64,000 nt of DNA from Nocardioides sp. L-11A (GCA_029961745.1 CP124680.1:3782001-3846000); one strand, 5' to 3'. Numbered from the stretch's first letter, positions 8,927 to 20,566 are shown. A program made the numbers and translations. Notes: generated by a model not told the origin, from the sequence alone.

Positions 8927-11556
8927 GGTTCCTCCTCAGGGTCACTTCGAGCCTCACCGTCGGGACCCGTCACGAGCAGGGTCCTCACGCCTGTGGCCGC
9001 GGGGACCTTGGTCCTGCGCGGCGTCTTGGCCAGACCGTCGACCAGGAGCAGCACACCCGCCGACGCGAGGACGAGGCCCCAGCCTCCGACATCGGGGAAG
9101 CTGCCGCCGAGCAGGTCGGCGACCGGCGGCACCCCGAGGAAGGCCAGCAGAAGGAGCACCTCGGCGCCGACAGCCGCGAGCACCAGCCGGTTCCCCCGTA
9201 GGTCGATGCTCCAGACGGGGAGGCGGGTGCTGCGGCAGGCGAAGGCGTTGGCCACCTGGGTGCCGGCGATCACGGCGAAGGCGGTGCCGGACGCGAGGGC
9301 GAGCGTCGGCGCTTCGGGGGCGTCTCCCCACCGCCAGCCGTGCGTCAGCAGCACGGTGGTGAAGGCGGCGAGCGTCAGGGCCGCCTCCGTCAGACCGAGC
9401 ACGAGGAACGCCCGGACGGCGAGGGCGCGGTCGATCAGGGTGCGCCTGCGCCGTCCACGCATCACATCGGCCCGCCCCGGTTCGGCGCCGAGGGCCAGGG
9501 CCGGAAGCATGTCGGTACCGATGTCGAGAGCCAGTACCTGGAGCACGCCGATCGCAAGCGGGAAGGTGCCGCCGCTGAGCGCCCAAGCGGCGAACGGAGC
9601 CAACTCGGCGACGTTGTCGGTGAGGTGGAAAGTGAGGAAGCGGCGGACGTTCTGCGTCGTCGCCCGGCCCAGCTCGACGGCGGTGACGATGGTCGCGAAG
9701 TGGTCGTCGAGGAGGACCAGGTCGGATGCCTCCCGCGCCACGTCGCTGCCGCTGGCTCCCATCGCGACGCCGACGTCCGCGGTGCGCAGCGCCGGCGCGT
9801 CGTTCACGCCGTCTCCGGTCATCGCGACCACGTGTCCCTGCTCCCGCAACACCCGGGCGATCCTGAGCTTGTCGGCAGGCGCCACCCGGGCGACGACGGC
9901 ACCCGGCTCCACATCGAGCAGGACCGCGAGCTCCCGGTCGTCCTGAGGCAGGTCCCTGCCCTCGACGACCACGCCCCCGTCCCGCAGCAGACCGACCTGG
10001 CGCGCGATGGCCTGGGCCGTACGTGGATGGTCGCCCGTGAGCATGGCGACCCGGATCCCGGCCCGGCGGCACTGCCCCAGAGCCTCTGCGACGTCGAGAC
10101 GCGGTGGGTCCTGGAGGCCGAGCAACCCGACGAAGGTCAGCTCATGCTCATTCGCTTCTCCCGCGTCCTCGCTCCCGGGACGGCCGGCGACGGCGACGAC
10201 ACGCAGGCCGATGTCGGTGAGCTCGGCCAGCGCGGCGCGGATGCCGTCGGGGACGCCCTGGCAGCGGGTGAGCACCGCCTCGGGCGCCCCCAGGACGGCG
10301 ACCTGACCGTCGTACCACGCCGAGCTCACCATCCGCTCGGCCGTGTAGGGCCGCCGGGCAACCACGCTCTCGACAGGCGCGCCGACGCGCAGGGCCAGAG
10401 CGTGCAGCGCGGCTTCCATCGGGTCACCGACGGGCGACCAGACACCGCCTCGCTCCCTGACGCGCCCCGTGACGCAGCGCAGGGCGGTCAGGGCTGCCCG
10501 GCGCAAGGCGGTCGGATCGCCGGTACCGGTCACCGCCGCGGTGGGCGCGTAGCCGTCGCCCGCGATGTCATGTCGTCCGGACGGCGTGACGACCGTAACG
10601 ACGTTCATGCGATTCTGGGTGATGGTGCCGGTCTTGTCGGTGCAGATGAAGGTGGTGGCTCCCAGCGTCTCCACGGCGTCGAGGCGTCGCACCAGGGCTT
10701 GCTCGCCGGCCATCCGCTGGGCACCGCGCGCGAGCGAGAGGGTGACCGTCGGCAGCAGCCCCTCCGGCACCAGCGCCACGGAGACGCCCACACCGAAGAG
10801 GAATGCCTGGGTCGCGTCCAGTCCGAGAGCGAGCGAGCCGAGACCGAGGCTGAGGCCGACGGCGAACGCGATGACCGCCACCACCCGAACGACCTTCCGC
10901 AGCTGCACCGTGAGCGGACTGGGAGGACGACGGGCGGTCTCCGAGAGCCGCGAGATCCCGGCGAGCGTGGTGGCGGGACCGACGGCCACCACCCGGGCCC
11001 GGGCGCGTCCCTGCGTGACGAAGGTGCCGGACATGAGCCTGTCCCCGAGATCGTGCGGGACCGCGGCGCTCTCTCCCGTCATCAGGGACTCGTCGAGGGT
11101 GAGTCCTTCCGCGGAGAGCACCTGCAGGTCGGCTCCGACCCGGTCGCCGGCCTCCACCAGGACGATGTCGTCGACCACGAGGTCGGCGACGTCGACCGAG
11201 GTCTGGCGGCCCGAGCGGACGACCAGCGCGCGGGCGGGCAGCAGCGCGCGCAGACGCTCGGTGGAGCGGTCGGCGTGGAACTCCTGCCAGAACGCGAACA
11301 GCGCGTTCAGCACGACGATCAGGGAGATCGCCACGCCCAGTTCGGGCATTCCCGCGATCACCGCGAGGCCGGCCGCGACCCAGAGGAGGACCGCGAGGAG
11401 ATGAGTCATCTGGTCGGCCAGCAGCCGCCACGCAGGGCTGCGTCGGGGAGGGGGCACGACGTTCGCGCCGTGGACGCGGCGGCTCTCCTCGACCTGTCGA
11501 TCGTCGAGGCCGGTCGCGAGGTCGCCCGTCGTCGGCGCGCGCACCGTGCCGGTCAC
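8923..11556 (-). CDS. P-type cation-transporting ATPase (type II)
   Basis: This 877-residue integral membrane pump has a full set of P-type motifs: TGES at 160-163 in the actuator, the phosphorylation site DKTGT with Asp307, and TGDGVNDAPAL in the hinge. The membrane motif is VALVPEGLLPTVTLSL (about 261-275). PEGLL followed by TVT is closer to Na/K-type pumps than to the PEGLPA of bacterial Ca pumps, so Na, K or Ca are all possible substrates. Ten hydrophobic helices are visible. It is coupled by four-base overlaps to arcC upstream and usp downstream. The related CtpF belongs to the mycobacterial DosR regulon. Confidence 0.92.
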   Translation of the reverse strand: MTGTVRAPTTGDLATGLDDRQVEESRRVHGANVVPPPRRSPAWRLLADQMTHLLAVLLWVAAGLAVIAGMPELGVAISLIVVLNALFAFWQEFHADRSTERLRALLPARALVVRSGRQTSVDVADLVVDDIVLVEAGDRVGADLQVLSAEGLTLDESLMTGESAAVPHDLGDRLMSGTFVTQGRARARVVAVGPATTLAGISRLSETARRPPSPLTVQLRKVVRVVAVIAFAVGLSLGLGSLALGLDATQAFLFGVGVSVALVPEGLLPTVTLSLARGAQRMAGEQALVRRLDAVETLGATTFICTDKTGTITQNRMNVVTVVTPSGRHDIAGDGYAPTAAVTGTGDPTALRRAALTALRCVTGRVRERGGVWSPVGDPMEAALHALALRVGAPVESVVARRPYTAERMVSSAWYDGQVAVLGAPEAVLTRCQGVPDGIRAALAELTDIGLRVVAVAGRPGSEDAGEANEHELTFVGLLGLQDPPRLDVAEALGQCRRAGIRVAMLTGDHPRTAQAIARQVGLLRDGGVVVEGRDLPQDDRELAVLLDVEPGAVVARVAPADKLRIARVLREQGHVVAMTGDGVNDAPALRTADVGVAMGASGSDVAREASDLVLLDDHFATIVTAVELGRATTQNVRRFLTFHLTDNVAELAPFAAWALSGGTFPLAIGVLQVLALDIGTDMLPALALGAEPGRADVMRGRRRRTLIDRALAVRAFLVLGLTEAALTLAAFTTVLLTHGWRWGDAPEAPTLALASGTAFAVIAGTQVANAFACRSTRLPVWSIDLRGNRLVLAAVGAEVLLLLAFLGVPPVADLLGGSFPDVGGWGLVLASAGVLLLVDGLAKTPRRTKVPAATGVRTLLVTGPDGEARSDPEEEP

Positions 11557-12500
11557 GGTGTCACTCCCGGCGCCGCGGTCCCGTCATAGCGGCCCGACGG
11601 CGTGACGACCGTGCCCGACGTTCCGGCAAGGATCGCCGCCACGTTCTCGAGCGCACCGATCGCGGCCACACCCCCGGTGAGCTCGACGAAGCGGCACACG
11701 GCCTCGACTTTGGGCCCCATCGACCCCGCAGGAAGGGCGAGCGCACGAAGCCCGGCCGGGGTCTCCCGGTGGATGGCAGTCTGGTCCGGCGATCCGAACC
11801 CGCGCATGACAGCAGGCACGTCGGTGAGGACCAGCAAGGCGTCGGCGTCCAGGGCCTCGGCGAGTACGGCACTGGTGAGGTCCTTGTCGACGACGGCCTC
11901 GACCCCCTGGAGCTGGCCGACCTCGTCTCGGACGACGGGAACCCCGCCACCGCCCGCGCAGACGACCACGACGCCGAGCTGCAGCAGCGACCGGATGACC
12001 GGCGTCTCCACGACTCGCTCCGGGCGCGGTGAGCCGACCACCCGCCGCCACCCGCCGACATCCGGGCGGACGGTCCAGCCGCGCTCGGTCGCCAGGCGCC
12101 GCGCCTCGGCCTCGTCGTAGACCTCGCCGACGAACTTCGTCGGGTTCCCGAAGGCCGGGTCGACAGCGGAGACGAGGGTCTGGTTCACGATGGCGGCCAC
12201 GGGACGGCCCGGCAGCCGGTTCTGCAGCGCCTGGAGCAGCCAGTAGCCGATCATCCCCTGGGTCTGTGCACCCAGCACGTCGAACGGGTACGGCGTGGTC
12301 AGCCTCGGGTCCGAGGCGCTCTGCAGGGCGAGCACCCCGACCTGTGGACCGTTGCCGTGGGTGATCACCAGTTCGTGCTGGGCCGCGAGGGGGGCCAGGG
12401 CAGCCACCGCCCGACGTACGTTGGCCTCCTGGATGTCGGCGTCGGGCCGCTCGCCCCGCTTCAGCAGGGCATTGCCACCGAGGGCGACGACGATGCGCAT
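11553..12500 (-). CDS. arcC: Carbamate kinase
   Basis: This 315-residue enzyme transfers phosphate from carbamoyl phosphate to ADP, the ATP-yielding last step of the arginine deiminase pathway. It begins MRIVVALGGNALLKRG, the amino-acid kinase loop, and continues with ITHGNGPQVG near residue 50 and a VVDKDLTSAVLAE segment near 215. Its length is normal for ArcC. The start is three bases beyond the arcB stop, and the stop overlaps the start of the cation pump gene. Confidence 0.95.
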   Translation of the reverse strand: MRIVVALGGNALLKRGERPDADIQEANVRRAVAALAPLAAQHELVITHGNGPQVGVLALQSASDPRLTTPYPFDVLGAQTQGMIGYWLLQALQNRLPGRPVAAIVNQTLVSAVDPAFGNPTKFVGEVYDEAEARRLATERGWTVRPDVGGWRRVVGSPRPERVVETPVIRSLLQLGVVVVCAGGGGVPVVRDEVGQLQGVEAVVDKDLTSAVLAEALDADALLVLTDVPAVMRGFGSPDQTAIHRETPAGLRALALPAGSMGPKVEAVCRFVELTGGVAAIGALENVAAILAGTSGTVVTPSGRYDGTAAPGVTP

Positions 12501-12501
12501 C

Positions 12502-13503
12502 TCAGTCCCCCAGCGTCGCGACCAGGACGGCCTTGATGGTGTGCATCCGGTTCTCTGCCTGGTCGAACACGATGGAGTGGCGTGACTCGAAGACATCGTC
12601 GGTGACCTCGAGCGCGGTCAGTCCGGTCTGCTGGTAGATCTCCTCACCGACACGCGTGTGCCGGTCATGGAACGCAGGCAGGCAGTGCATGAACCGCACG
12701 GTCGGGTTGCCCGTTGCCGCCACGACCTCGGCGTCGACCCGGTAGTCGCGCAGCAGCGCTATCCGCTCGGGCCAGCGCTCCTTCGACTCTCCCATGGAGA
12801 GCCAGACGTCGGTGTAGAGGAAGTCGACGCCGACGACGCCCTCGCCGACGTCCTCAGTCAGACGCAGCCGCGCGCCTGTCCCCCCGGCGAGGCTGCGCGC
12901 CTGCGCCACGACGTCGTCAGAGGGCCACAGGGCGCGTGGCGCGATGATGCGGACGTCCATCCCCATCATCGCCCCCGCGACGAGCAGAGAGTTCCCCACG
13001 TTGTTGCGGGCATCGCCGAGGTAGGCGAAGGCCATCTCCTGGTCCGGCTTCCGACCGTGCTCACGCATCGTCAGCATGTCGCACAGCGCCTGGGTCGGGT
13101 GCCACTCGTCGGTGAGCCCGTTCCAGACCGGGACGCCGGACCGGTCGGCAAGGACCTCGATGTCGGCCTGGCGTGACCCGCGGTACTCGATGCCGTCGTA
13201 CATCCGGCCCAGGACGCGCGCGGTGTCGGCCATCGACTCCTTGTGGCCGATCTGTGAGCCGGTCGGATCCAGGTAGGTCACGCCGGCGCCCTGGTCGCGG
13301 GCGGCCACCTCGAACGCGCACCGGGTTCGGGTCGAGGTCTTCTCGAAGATCAACGCGATGTTCTTGCCCCCCAGGCGCGGCCGCTCCGTCCCTGCCCGTT
13401 TGGCCGCCTTCAAGGTCGCGGCCAGGTCGAGGAGGTAGCGCCACTCCTCGGGGGTGTGGTCGAGCTCCTTGACGAACGACCGATTGCGCAACGGCGACGC
13501 CAT
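12502..13503 (-). CDS. arcB: Ornithine carbamoyltransferase, catabolic
   Basis: This 333-residue enzyme interconverts citrulline plus Pi with ornithine plus carbamoyl phosphate. The carbamoyl-phosphate loop is [12 protein letters not shown] (about residues 54-65), HPTQ follows in [12 protein letters not shown], and the ornithine-binding HCLP is in [10 protein letters not shown]. Placement directly between arcA and arcC marks it as the catabolic isoenzyme rather than the biosynthetic ArgF. It starts five bases after the arcA stop. Confidence 0.95.
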   Translation of the reverse strand: MASPLRNRSFVKELDHTPEEWRYLLDLAATLKAAKRAGTERPRLGGKNIALIFEKTSTRTRCAFEVAARDQGAGVTYLDPTGSQIGHKESMADTARVLGRMYDGIEYRGSRQADIEVLADRSGVPVWNGLTDEWHPTQALCDMLTMREHGRKPDQEMAFAYLGDARNNVGNSLLVAGAMMGMDVRIIAPRALWPSDDVVAQARSLAGGTGARLRLTEDVGEGVVGVDFLYTDVWLSMGESKERWPERIALLRDYRVDAEVVAATGNPTVRFMHCLPAFHDRHTRVGEEIYQQTGLTALEVTDDVFESRHSIVFDQAENRMHTIKAVLVATLGD

Positions 13504-13508
13504 CACGC

Positions 13509-14732
13509 TCAGATCCCCTCGCGCTCGATCGGACAGGTCATGCACCGCGGTCCGCCGCGACCGCGGCCCAGCTCGTTGCCCTCGATCGTGATCACCTCGA
13601 TACCGTTCTTGCGCAGGTGGGTGTTCGTGGTGACGTTGCGCTCATAGGCGACCACCACACCGGGCCGGACCGCGAGCACGTTGCACCCGTCGTCCCACTG
13701 CTCCCGCTCCGCCGAGCGCACGTCCTGGCTCGGTGTGAGCACACGGATCCGGTCGAGCCCGAGCGCCGCGGCGATGGCGGAGTGCATCTCCTCGGGAGCG
13801 TGCGCGGTCACCGTGAGCTCCTTCTCGGTGTCACCCGGCTCGATCGTGTACGCCGGCAGCGAGCCGAGCCCCGCGTACTGGGTGAAGGTCTCCTCGTCGA
13901 CCATCGTCATCACCGTGTCCAGGTGCATGAATGCCCGCTTCTGCGGCATCACGAGTGCCACGATGCGCTCCGCCCGGCCGGCGTCGAAGATCCGGCGGGC
14001 CATCCGCTCGACGCCCTGCGGTGTCGTCCGCTCGCTCATCCCGACCAGGACCGAGCCGCGGCCCAGCACCAGGACGTCGCCGCCCTCGGTCGTGGCCGGA
14101 GCTCCGGCCGAGCCGTCGGCCCACCACCGAAAGCCGGTCTCGGCGAACTCCGGGTGCCAACGGTAGATCGCCTCGTAGTGGACCGTCTCGCGAGCGCGGG
14201 CACGCTTGCGCATCGCATTGACCGAGACGCCGTCGTACACCCACGCCGAGGTGTCGCGGGTGAACAAGTGGTTGGGCAGAGGCGCGATGACGAAGTCATC
14301 CGCGGCCATCGTCTGCACCGCGACCGATCGCGGCTCCTCGATGTGCTCGAGCAGTTCCCGCTTGGTGAGACCGCCGATGAGCAGCGTGGCCAGTTCCGTG
14401 GCCGGAAGCGCGGAACCGAGATGGTGCAGCGCGTCGGCCGCAACAGGTCCGTAGGATCGCTCGTCGAACGTCTGGTCGAGCACGTGTCGCCGCGCCTCCG
14501 GGATCTCCATGGTCTCGGCGAGCAGCCGGTCGAGCAGGTGCACCGCGACGCCCTGGTCGCGCAGCACCTCGGCGAACGCGTCGTGCTCCTGCTTGGCGTG
14601 CTTGACCCACAGCACGTCGTCGAACAGGTAGGCGTCCTTGTTGGTGGGAGTCAGGCGCATCAACTCCAGCCCCGGCCGGTGCAAGATCGCCTGGCGCAGC
14701 GTGCCCACCTCGGAATCGACGTGCAGGTTCAT
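13509..14732 (-). CDS. arcA: Arginine deiminase
   Basis: This 407-residue enzyme hydrolyses arginine to citrulline and ammonia. It starts [20 protein letters not shown], typical of ArcA, and has [16 protein letters not shown], the active-site [11 protein letters not shown] segment, and the catalytic Cys397 in GGPRCMTCP at the C-terminus. It is the first gene of a tightly coupled operon arcA-arcB-arcC-ATPase-usp-DUF5655. A DosR-like palindrome sits 60 bases upstream, shared with the divergent antiporter gene. The longer in-frame upstream extension was rejected because it crosses that promoter. Confidence 0.96.
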   Translation of the reverse strand: MNLHVDSEVGTLRQAILHRPGLELMRLTPTNKDAYLFDDVLWVKHAKQEHDAFAEVLRDQGVAVHLLDRLLAETMEIPEARRHVLDQTFDERSYGPVAADALHHLGSALPATELATLLIGGLTKRELLEHIEEPRSVAVQTMAADDFVIAPLPNHLFTRDTSAWVYDGVSVNAMRKRARARETVHYEAIYRWHPEFAETGFRWWADGSAGAPATTEGGDVLVLGRGSVLVGMSERTTPQGVERMARRIFDAGRAERIVALVMPQKRAFMHLDTVMTMVDEETFTQYAGLGSLPAYTIEPGDTEKELTVTAHAPEEMHSAIAAALGLDRIRVLTPSQDVRSAEREQWDDGCNVLAVRPGVVVAYERNVTTNTHLRKNGIEVITIEGNELGRGRGGPRCMTCPIEREGI

Positions 14733-14792
14733 GGGGGGATTCCTCTCTCGTCTCCTGGCCCGATCCTTCGTGGTTCGGCCCCCGGGGCGGAG

Positions 14793-14806
14793 GGGTCCTA
14801 GGTCCC
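14793..14806 (-). promoter_or_regulatory. DosR-like box between arcA and the antiporter gene
   Basis: The minus strand reads GGGACCTAGGACCC, a near-perfect dyad around a TA centre and 11 of 14 matches to the DosR core GGGACTWWAGTCCC. It lies 60 bases ahead of arcA and 86 ahead of the divergent antiporter ATG, so one site could control both. Assignment rests on similarity and position. Confidence 0.6.
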
Positions 14807-14892
14807 GATGTCGCGGGCACATCGACCGATCACGGTGATGTTGCTGCGGTGCTTCCGTGGTGCGGACACGGATCTCACAGGAGGTACCCGCC

Positions 14893-16437
14893 ATGAGCAC
14901 TACCCATCGTGCGGAGCGACCGACCGCTCCACCACCCGACGGCGACGCCGCGCCGACACGTCGCAGCTTCCACTTCCCCAGCGCCTTCGCCGTTCTCTTC
15001 GGCGTCACGATCGCGGTGTGGCTGCTCGCCTTCGTGATCCCGTCCGGCACGTATCAGACGGACTCCGGCAGCGGGCGACCGATCCCCGGCAGCTACGCCA
15101 CCTCCGACAGCGGCCTGTCCTTCGGCGATCGGCTCATGGACCTCTTCATGGCCCCGGTCAACGGGCTGTACGGCATCCTCAACTCCGACGGGAAGATCGG
15201 GCCCTACGAGTCCGGTGAGCTGTACGGCGCCGCTGGCGTCTTCCTCTTCGTGCTGGCGATCGGCGTGTTCATCACCATGGCCATGCGCACCGGCGCGATC
15301 GACGACGGTGTCGCCCGGGTCGCTCAGCGCATGAGCGGGCGAGGAACCGCGCTCATCGCAGTGCTCATGATCCTGTTCTCGATCGGCGGCACCACCGAGG
15401 GCATGGCCGAGGAGACCCTCGGCTTCTACGCGCTCCTGATTCCCTTGATGCTGGCCCTCGGCTACGACCGGATGGTCGCCGCAGCGACCATCCTCGTCGG
15501 CGCCGGCATCGGCGTGCTCGCCTCGACCGTCAACCCGTTCGCCACCGGTGTCGCTTCCGACGCGGCGGACATCTCGATCGGCGACGGGATCGGATTCCGG
15601 TTCCTGATGTACCTGGTCCTGGTCCCGATCGCGATCTGGTGGGTGACCCGCTACGCGCGGCGGGTCAAGGCGGACGCCTCACGCTCGCTCGTCGGTCCGG
15701 TGGCCGGCGACGACGAGCTCCGCGGACACGGCCTACGGGACGTCCCGCGCCTGACCGCACGCCAGAAGCTGGTGCTCCTCATCGTCGCGGCGACGTTCGC
15801 CTTCATGATCTTCGCGATCGTGCCGTGGGCACAGGTGATCCACGGCCCGGACGCATCCAGTTTCGCCTGGCAGCTCGACTGGTACTTCCCCGAACTCGCC
15901 GCCCTGTTCCTCGTCATGTCCCTCGTGGTCGGGATCGTCGGCGGCCTCGGTGAGCACGGCGTCAGCGAGGCCCTCACCCGCGGCGCCGGCGACTTCGTCG
16001 GGGTCGGCCTGATCATCGTCCTGGCTCGCGGCGTCACCGTGATCATGAACAACACCGAGATCACCGGCACGGTGCTGCATGCGATGGAGAACACCGTCAG
16101 CGGGACCTCGTCGGGTGTCTTCGGCGCTGTCATGTTCCTGATCAACGTGCCGCTCGCCTTCCTGGTGCCGTCCACGTCCGGTCACGCCGCCCTGGCGATG
16201 CCGATCCTCGCTCCGCTCGCGGACTTCGCCGGGGTGCAGCGATCGATCGTCGTGACCGCGTTCCAGTCCGCCTCGGGCCTGGTCAACCTGATCACTCCGA
16301 CCTCTGCGGTCGTGATGGGCGGCCTCGCACTAGCGAAGGTTCGCTACGACCAGTACCTGCGGTTCGTCCTCCCCCTGGTCGGGATCCTGCTCGTGTTGGG
16401 TACCGCCGCACTCGCGCTGGGTGCCGTGCTGTCCTGA
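14893..16437 (+). CDS. YfcC-family basic amino acid antiporter (ArcD-like role)
   Basis: This 514-residue membrane protein has about 12 hydrophobic helices. It belongs to the C4-dicarboxylate anaerobic carrier/YfcC superfamily, seen in the N-terminal [15 protein letters not shown] segment, [17 protein letters not shown], and the C-terminal [17 protein letters not shown]. Members in arc loci exchange arginine for ornithine, which is the likely role here opposite arcABC. The ATG is preceded by AGGAGGT at a good distance. The substrate is inferred from gene context because the family also contains other carriers. Confidence 0.88.
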   Translation: MSTTHRAERPTAPPPDGDAAPTRRSFHFPSAFAVLFGVTIAVWLLAFVIPSGTYQTDSGSGRPIPGSYATSDSGLSFGDRLMDLFMAPVNGLYGILNSDGKIGPYESGELYGAAGVFLFVLAIGVFITMAMRTGAIDDGVARVAQRMSGRGTALIAVLMILFSIGGTTEGMAEETLGFYALLIPLMLALGYDRMVAAATILVGAGIGVLASTVNPFATGVASDAADISIGDGIGFRFLMYLVLVPIAIWWVTRYARRVKADASRSLVGPVAGDDELRGHGLRDVPRLTARQKLVLLIVAATFAFMIFAIVPWAQVIHGPDASSFAWQLDWYFPELAALFLVMSLVVGIVGGLGEHGVSEALTRGAGDFVGVGLIIVLARGVTVIMNNTEITGTVLHAMENTVSGTSSGVFGAVMFLINVPLAFLVPSTSGHAALAMPILAPLADFAGVQRSIVVTAFQSASGLVNLITPTSAVVMGGLALAKVRYDQYLRFVLPLVGILLVLGTAALALGAVLS

Positions 16438-16537
16438 AGGGAGGGAGACCGTCCTGGGCCGCTCACCATCATGTGTCCCGGGCCGCGCTGGCGTGGCCCG
16501 ACCGAGCGTGCGGACTCCGGGAGCGGGGCACGCACTG

Positions 16538-18139
<1,602 letters not shown>

Positions 18140-18201
18140 TCAGACGCTACTCCGCAACGCAGCCGAAGGGCCCCGGATCGGCCGGACCCGTGCGCCTGTC
18201 C

Positions 18202-18228
18202 GCCGATGTCGACCGCGTCGACATCGGC
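18202..18228. repeat. Perfect 12-bp inverted repeat
   Basis: The arms GCCGATGTCGAC and GTCGACATCGGC are exact complements separated by CGC. It lies 66 bases ahead of the kinase start codon, so it could be an operator or an RNA hairpin in the kinase leader. No T-run follows, which argues against a simple terminator. Confidence 0.55.
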
Positions 18229-18379
18229 CCGTGTTCCGCTCCGTCAGCGACCCCAGCCTCTTGTCGAGCGAGGACGGTGCGGCCAGGACGGGCGCGGGGC
18301 CCGCTCGTCAGCCCCGGCGTTCCTGACCCGCCGACTCGTCCGTCCGGCTCACGGAGGCTGCGCTCGACCGCTCACAGAC

Positions 18380-18393
18380 GGGACTCCGCTCCC
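18380..18393 (+). promoter_or_regulatory. DosR-like box 1 ahead of the nitroreductase gene
   Basis: GGGACTCCGCTCCC has both outer arms of the DosR core (GGGACT and TCCC) with a GC-rich centre. It is exactly 22 bases upstream of a second similar site, a spacing also found ahead of the usp operon. Confidence 0.5.
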
Positions 18394-18401
18394 ACGACGT
18401 G

Positions 18402-18415
18402 AGGACCTTGTGCCC
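18402..18415 (+). promoter_or_regulatory. DosR-like box 2 ahead of the nitroreductase gene
   Basis: AGGACCTTGTGCCC closely resembles the site at 5843 (AGGACC, A/T centre, TGCCC). It lies 60 bases before the nitroreductase ATG and forms a pair with the site 22 bases upstream. Paired boxes at two helical turns are typical of strongly DevR-activated promoters. Confidence 0.5.
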
Positions 18416-18475
18416 TGCTGCGACCGTCCCGGGTCCGGCAGCGTGGAGGTTCACGGAGGACGAGGGGGACCCCGC

Positions 18476-19462
18476 ATGACGAACCGGCTCGGGAAGCGCA
18501 CGGAGGTGGCGCCCGGCGCTGTCATCGAGCGCCTGGTGTCGCTGGCGTGCCTGGCGCCCAGCGTCCACAACACCCAGCCCTGGCTGTGGCGCTACGACGG
18601 CGGCGTGCTGGAACTGCGTGCCGACCTCCGGCGCAGGTTGCCGGCCGAGGACCCTCGCGGTCGCAACCTCACCCTCAGTTGCGGCGCTGCGTTGCATCAC
18701 CTGCAGTTCGCGGCGCGCGCCCTGGGTTGGGAGACAGCCGTCGATCGGCTGCCCACGGGTGCTCCCGACACCGTTCTGGCTCGGACCGTGGTGTCCCGCA
18801 CCGTCCACCGCACCGTGACCGGCGGCGACATCGACCTGCTGCGCGTCCGCTGCACGGACCGGCGCCGGTTCACGGTGTGGCCTGTTCCGCCCGACCGGCT
18901 GGACGAACTATGTCGTCGTGCCGGTCTGTGGGGCGCACGCGCGGAGGCGGTCACGAGCGATGCCGCACGGTTCCGACTCGAGCTCCTGGCGAACCGGGCC
19001 ATCAGTCTCGTCGAGGTCGAGGGACGCCGCCTGCTCGAGCAGGACCTGTGGATCGACCGCGACGGTCCCGACGGCATCCCGCTGGAGCTGCTGCCGGAGG
19101 ACCCGGACCCGCTCCAAGCCCGCTCCCGCTTCCAGCCGGGGGTCCTGGAGGACACCCGGCTCGTCATCCACGGCGGAGAGCGTGTGATCGCCCTCGGTGG
19201 CGACGACGACGACGTGGGGAGCTGGCTGCGTAGCGGTGAGGCGATGAGCGATGTCTGGCTCGAGGCCACGCGCGCCGGCATGTCTGTCATCCCGATGACC
19301 CAGCCCGTCGAGGTGGAGAGCACGCGGCAGGAGATCGCCAGGACGGTGCTCGGGTCCGGGTTCGAGCCACACCTCCTCCTCCGCGTCGGCTGGCAGGCGA
19401 TCGGGCGACGAGACCTCCCCCGCACGCCCCGTCGCCCGCTGCAGGACGTCCTCCTGCGATGA
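18476..19462 (+). CDS. Acg-family nitroreductase-like FMN protein
   Basis: This 328-residue protein belongs to the Acg (Rv2032/Rv3131/Rv3127) group of split nitroreductase-like proteins. Features are ACLAPSVHNTQPWLWRY near residue 25 (FMN-phosphate contact), NLTLSCGAALHHLQFAARALGW near 65-85, a duplicated nitroreductase half, and GFEPHLLLRVGW near the C-terminus. Mycobacterial relatives bind FMN but lack a flavin-access lid and are among the strongest DosR-induced proteins; a flavin storage role has been suggested. The ATG follows a GGAGGA sequence, with two DosR-like boxes upstream. Confidence 0.88.
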   Translation: MTNRLGKRTEVAPGAVIERLVSLACLAPSVHNTQPWLWRYDGGVLELRADLRRRLPAEDPRGRNLTLSCGAALHHLQFAARALGWETAVDRLPTGAPDTVLARTVVSRTVHRTVTGGDIDLLRVRCTDRRRFTVWPVPPDRLDELCRRAGLWGARAEAVTSDAARFRLELLANRAISLVEVEGRRLLEQDLWIDRDGPDGIPLELLPEDPDPLQARSRFQPGVLEDTRLVIHGGERVIALGGDDDDVGSWLRSGEAMSDVWLEATRAGMSVIPMTQPVEVESTRQEIARTVLGSGFEPHLLLRVGWQAIGRRDLPRTPRRPLQDVLLR

Positions 19463-19570
19463 GGCCCGACCGAGGTGGGCGCCCGCCCGGTGGCGGAAAC
19501 GATCGGCCTCTGAAGCCCCCACCGCTCCGCGGGGTCCGAGCTCTCGACCGCATCATCTCGATGGTGCCGC

Positions 19571-19584
19571 GGGTCGAAGGTCCC
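19571..19584 (-). promoter_or_regulatory. DosR-like box ahead of the usp operon
   Basis: The minus strand reads GGGACCTTCGACCC, differing at one base from the box ahead of ppdK. It is 59 bases before the first usp start codon. A weaker partner, CGGGGCATCGGCCC on the plus strand, starts 22 bases further on at 19593, repeating the spacing seen at the nitroreductase promoter. Confidence 0.58.
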
Positions 19585-19642
19585 ACCAGGTCCGGGGCAT
19601 CGGCCCGTACCGGCGCGAACGGCGCCGGACGACGCTGGATGC

Positions 19643-20566
19643 ATGCCCGTTGACTCCATCGATCCCGTCCCCCCGAACAGCATCGTCGTCGCCACCGACG
19701 GCTCCGACGACGCCGACCGCGCTGTCGGTTGGGCCGCCGAACAGGCCTTTCTGGAACGCCGGCCGCTGACCGTCGTCACGGCGGCGCACGGCCCCGAGGT
19801 GCCGACCGCCGCCTGGAGCGCCACGAGCGCCATGTACTCCTGGGATCCCGGACAGGCGCTGCTCGACGCCCGCGCGATGGCCCAGGAGGCCGCCGACGTG
19901 GCACTCCACGTGCACCCTGGGCTGGATGTGACGGTCGTGGCCCGGATCGGGGACCCGCGCCACGTCCTGGTCGAGATCTCCCGCGACGTGCCGCTCCTCG
20001 TCCTCGGATCCCGCGGTCGGGGTCCACTGCGTAGCAAGCTGCTCGGGTCGGTCAGCGCCGCGGTGAGCCGGGACGCCGGCTGCCCGGTCGTCGTGTGCCG
20101 CCCCCAGCATCAGGACGAACGGGCTCGGCAGGGCGTCCTCGTCGGTGCCGACGGCACACCCGAGTCGCTCCCCGTCGTCGAGTTCGCCTTCCAGCAGGCG
20201 TCGCTGCTGAACCTGCCGCTGACGGTCGTGCACGCCGTGTGGGACGAGGTCGGAGCCGTGCACGGTCCCGTGATGGTCTCGCCGCGCGAGACCGGCCTCG
20301 ACCAGTACCGCGTCCTCCTCGGCGAGAGCGTCGCCGGAATCACGTCGAAGTACCCCGAGGTCCGCGTCGACCTCCGTCTCGCCCGCGGGATGGCCGAGGA
20401 CTGCCTGAGCGACACCGGCGCGCTGTGGAACCTGATCGTCGTCGGGCGGCACCCGGTCGACTCCCTGCTGCGGCTGGTCACCGGGGCCGTCGCCACCACC
20501 GTGGTGGAGCGATCGCACACCACCGTTGCCGTCGTACCGCAGGCCGACCCACGCGTCGAGAGCTGA
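19643..20566 (+). CDS. Tandem universal stress protein
   Basis: This 307-residue protein has two Usp domains (about residues 14-155 and 165-300). The first keeps the full nucleotide loop GSRGRGPLRSKLLGS, matching G-2x-G-9x-GS, so ATP binding is likely; the second has GRHPVDSLLRLVTGA, a weaker version. Each half starts with a characteristic strand (IVVATDGSDDADRAV and GVLVGADGTPESLPV). It is the first gene of a three-gene operon with a second Usp and a flavodoxin-like protein, preceded by DosR-like boxes. Confidence 0.92.
   Translation: MPVDSIDPVPPNSIVVATDGSDDADRAVGWAAEQAFLERRPLTVVTAAHGPEVPTAAWSATSAMYSWDPGQALLDARAMAQEAADVALHVHPGLDVTVVARIGDPRHVLVEISRDVPLLVLGSRGRGPLRSKLLGSVSAAVSRDAGCPVVVCRPQHQDERARQGVLVGADGTPESLPVVEFAFQQASLLNLPLTVVHAVWDEVGAVHGPVMVSPRETGLDQYRVLLGESVAGITSKYPEVRVDLRLARGMAEDCLSDTGALWNLIVVGRHPVDSLLRLVTGAVATTVVERSHTTVAVVPQADPRVES

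Noticed and set aside
9340..11589. Plus-strand ORF of 749 codons opposite the P-type ATPase
   Set aside because: Shadow frame of the ATPase gene; no ribosome-binding site or domain.
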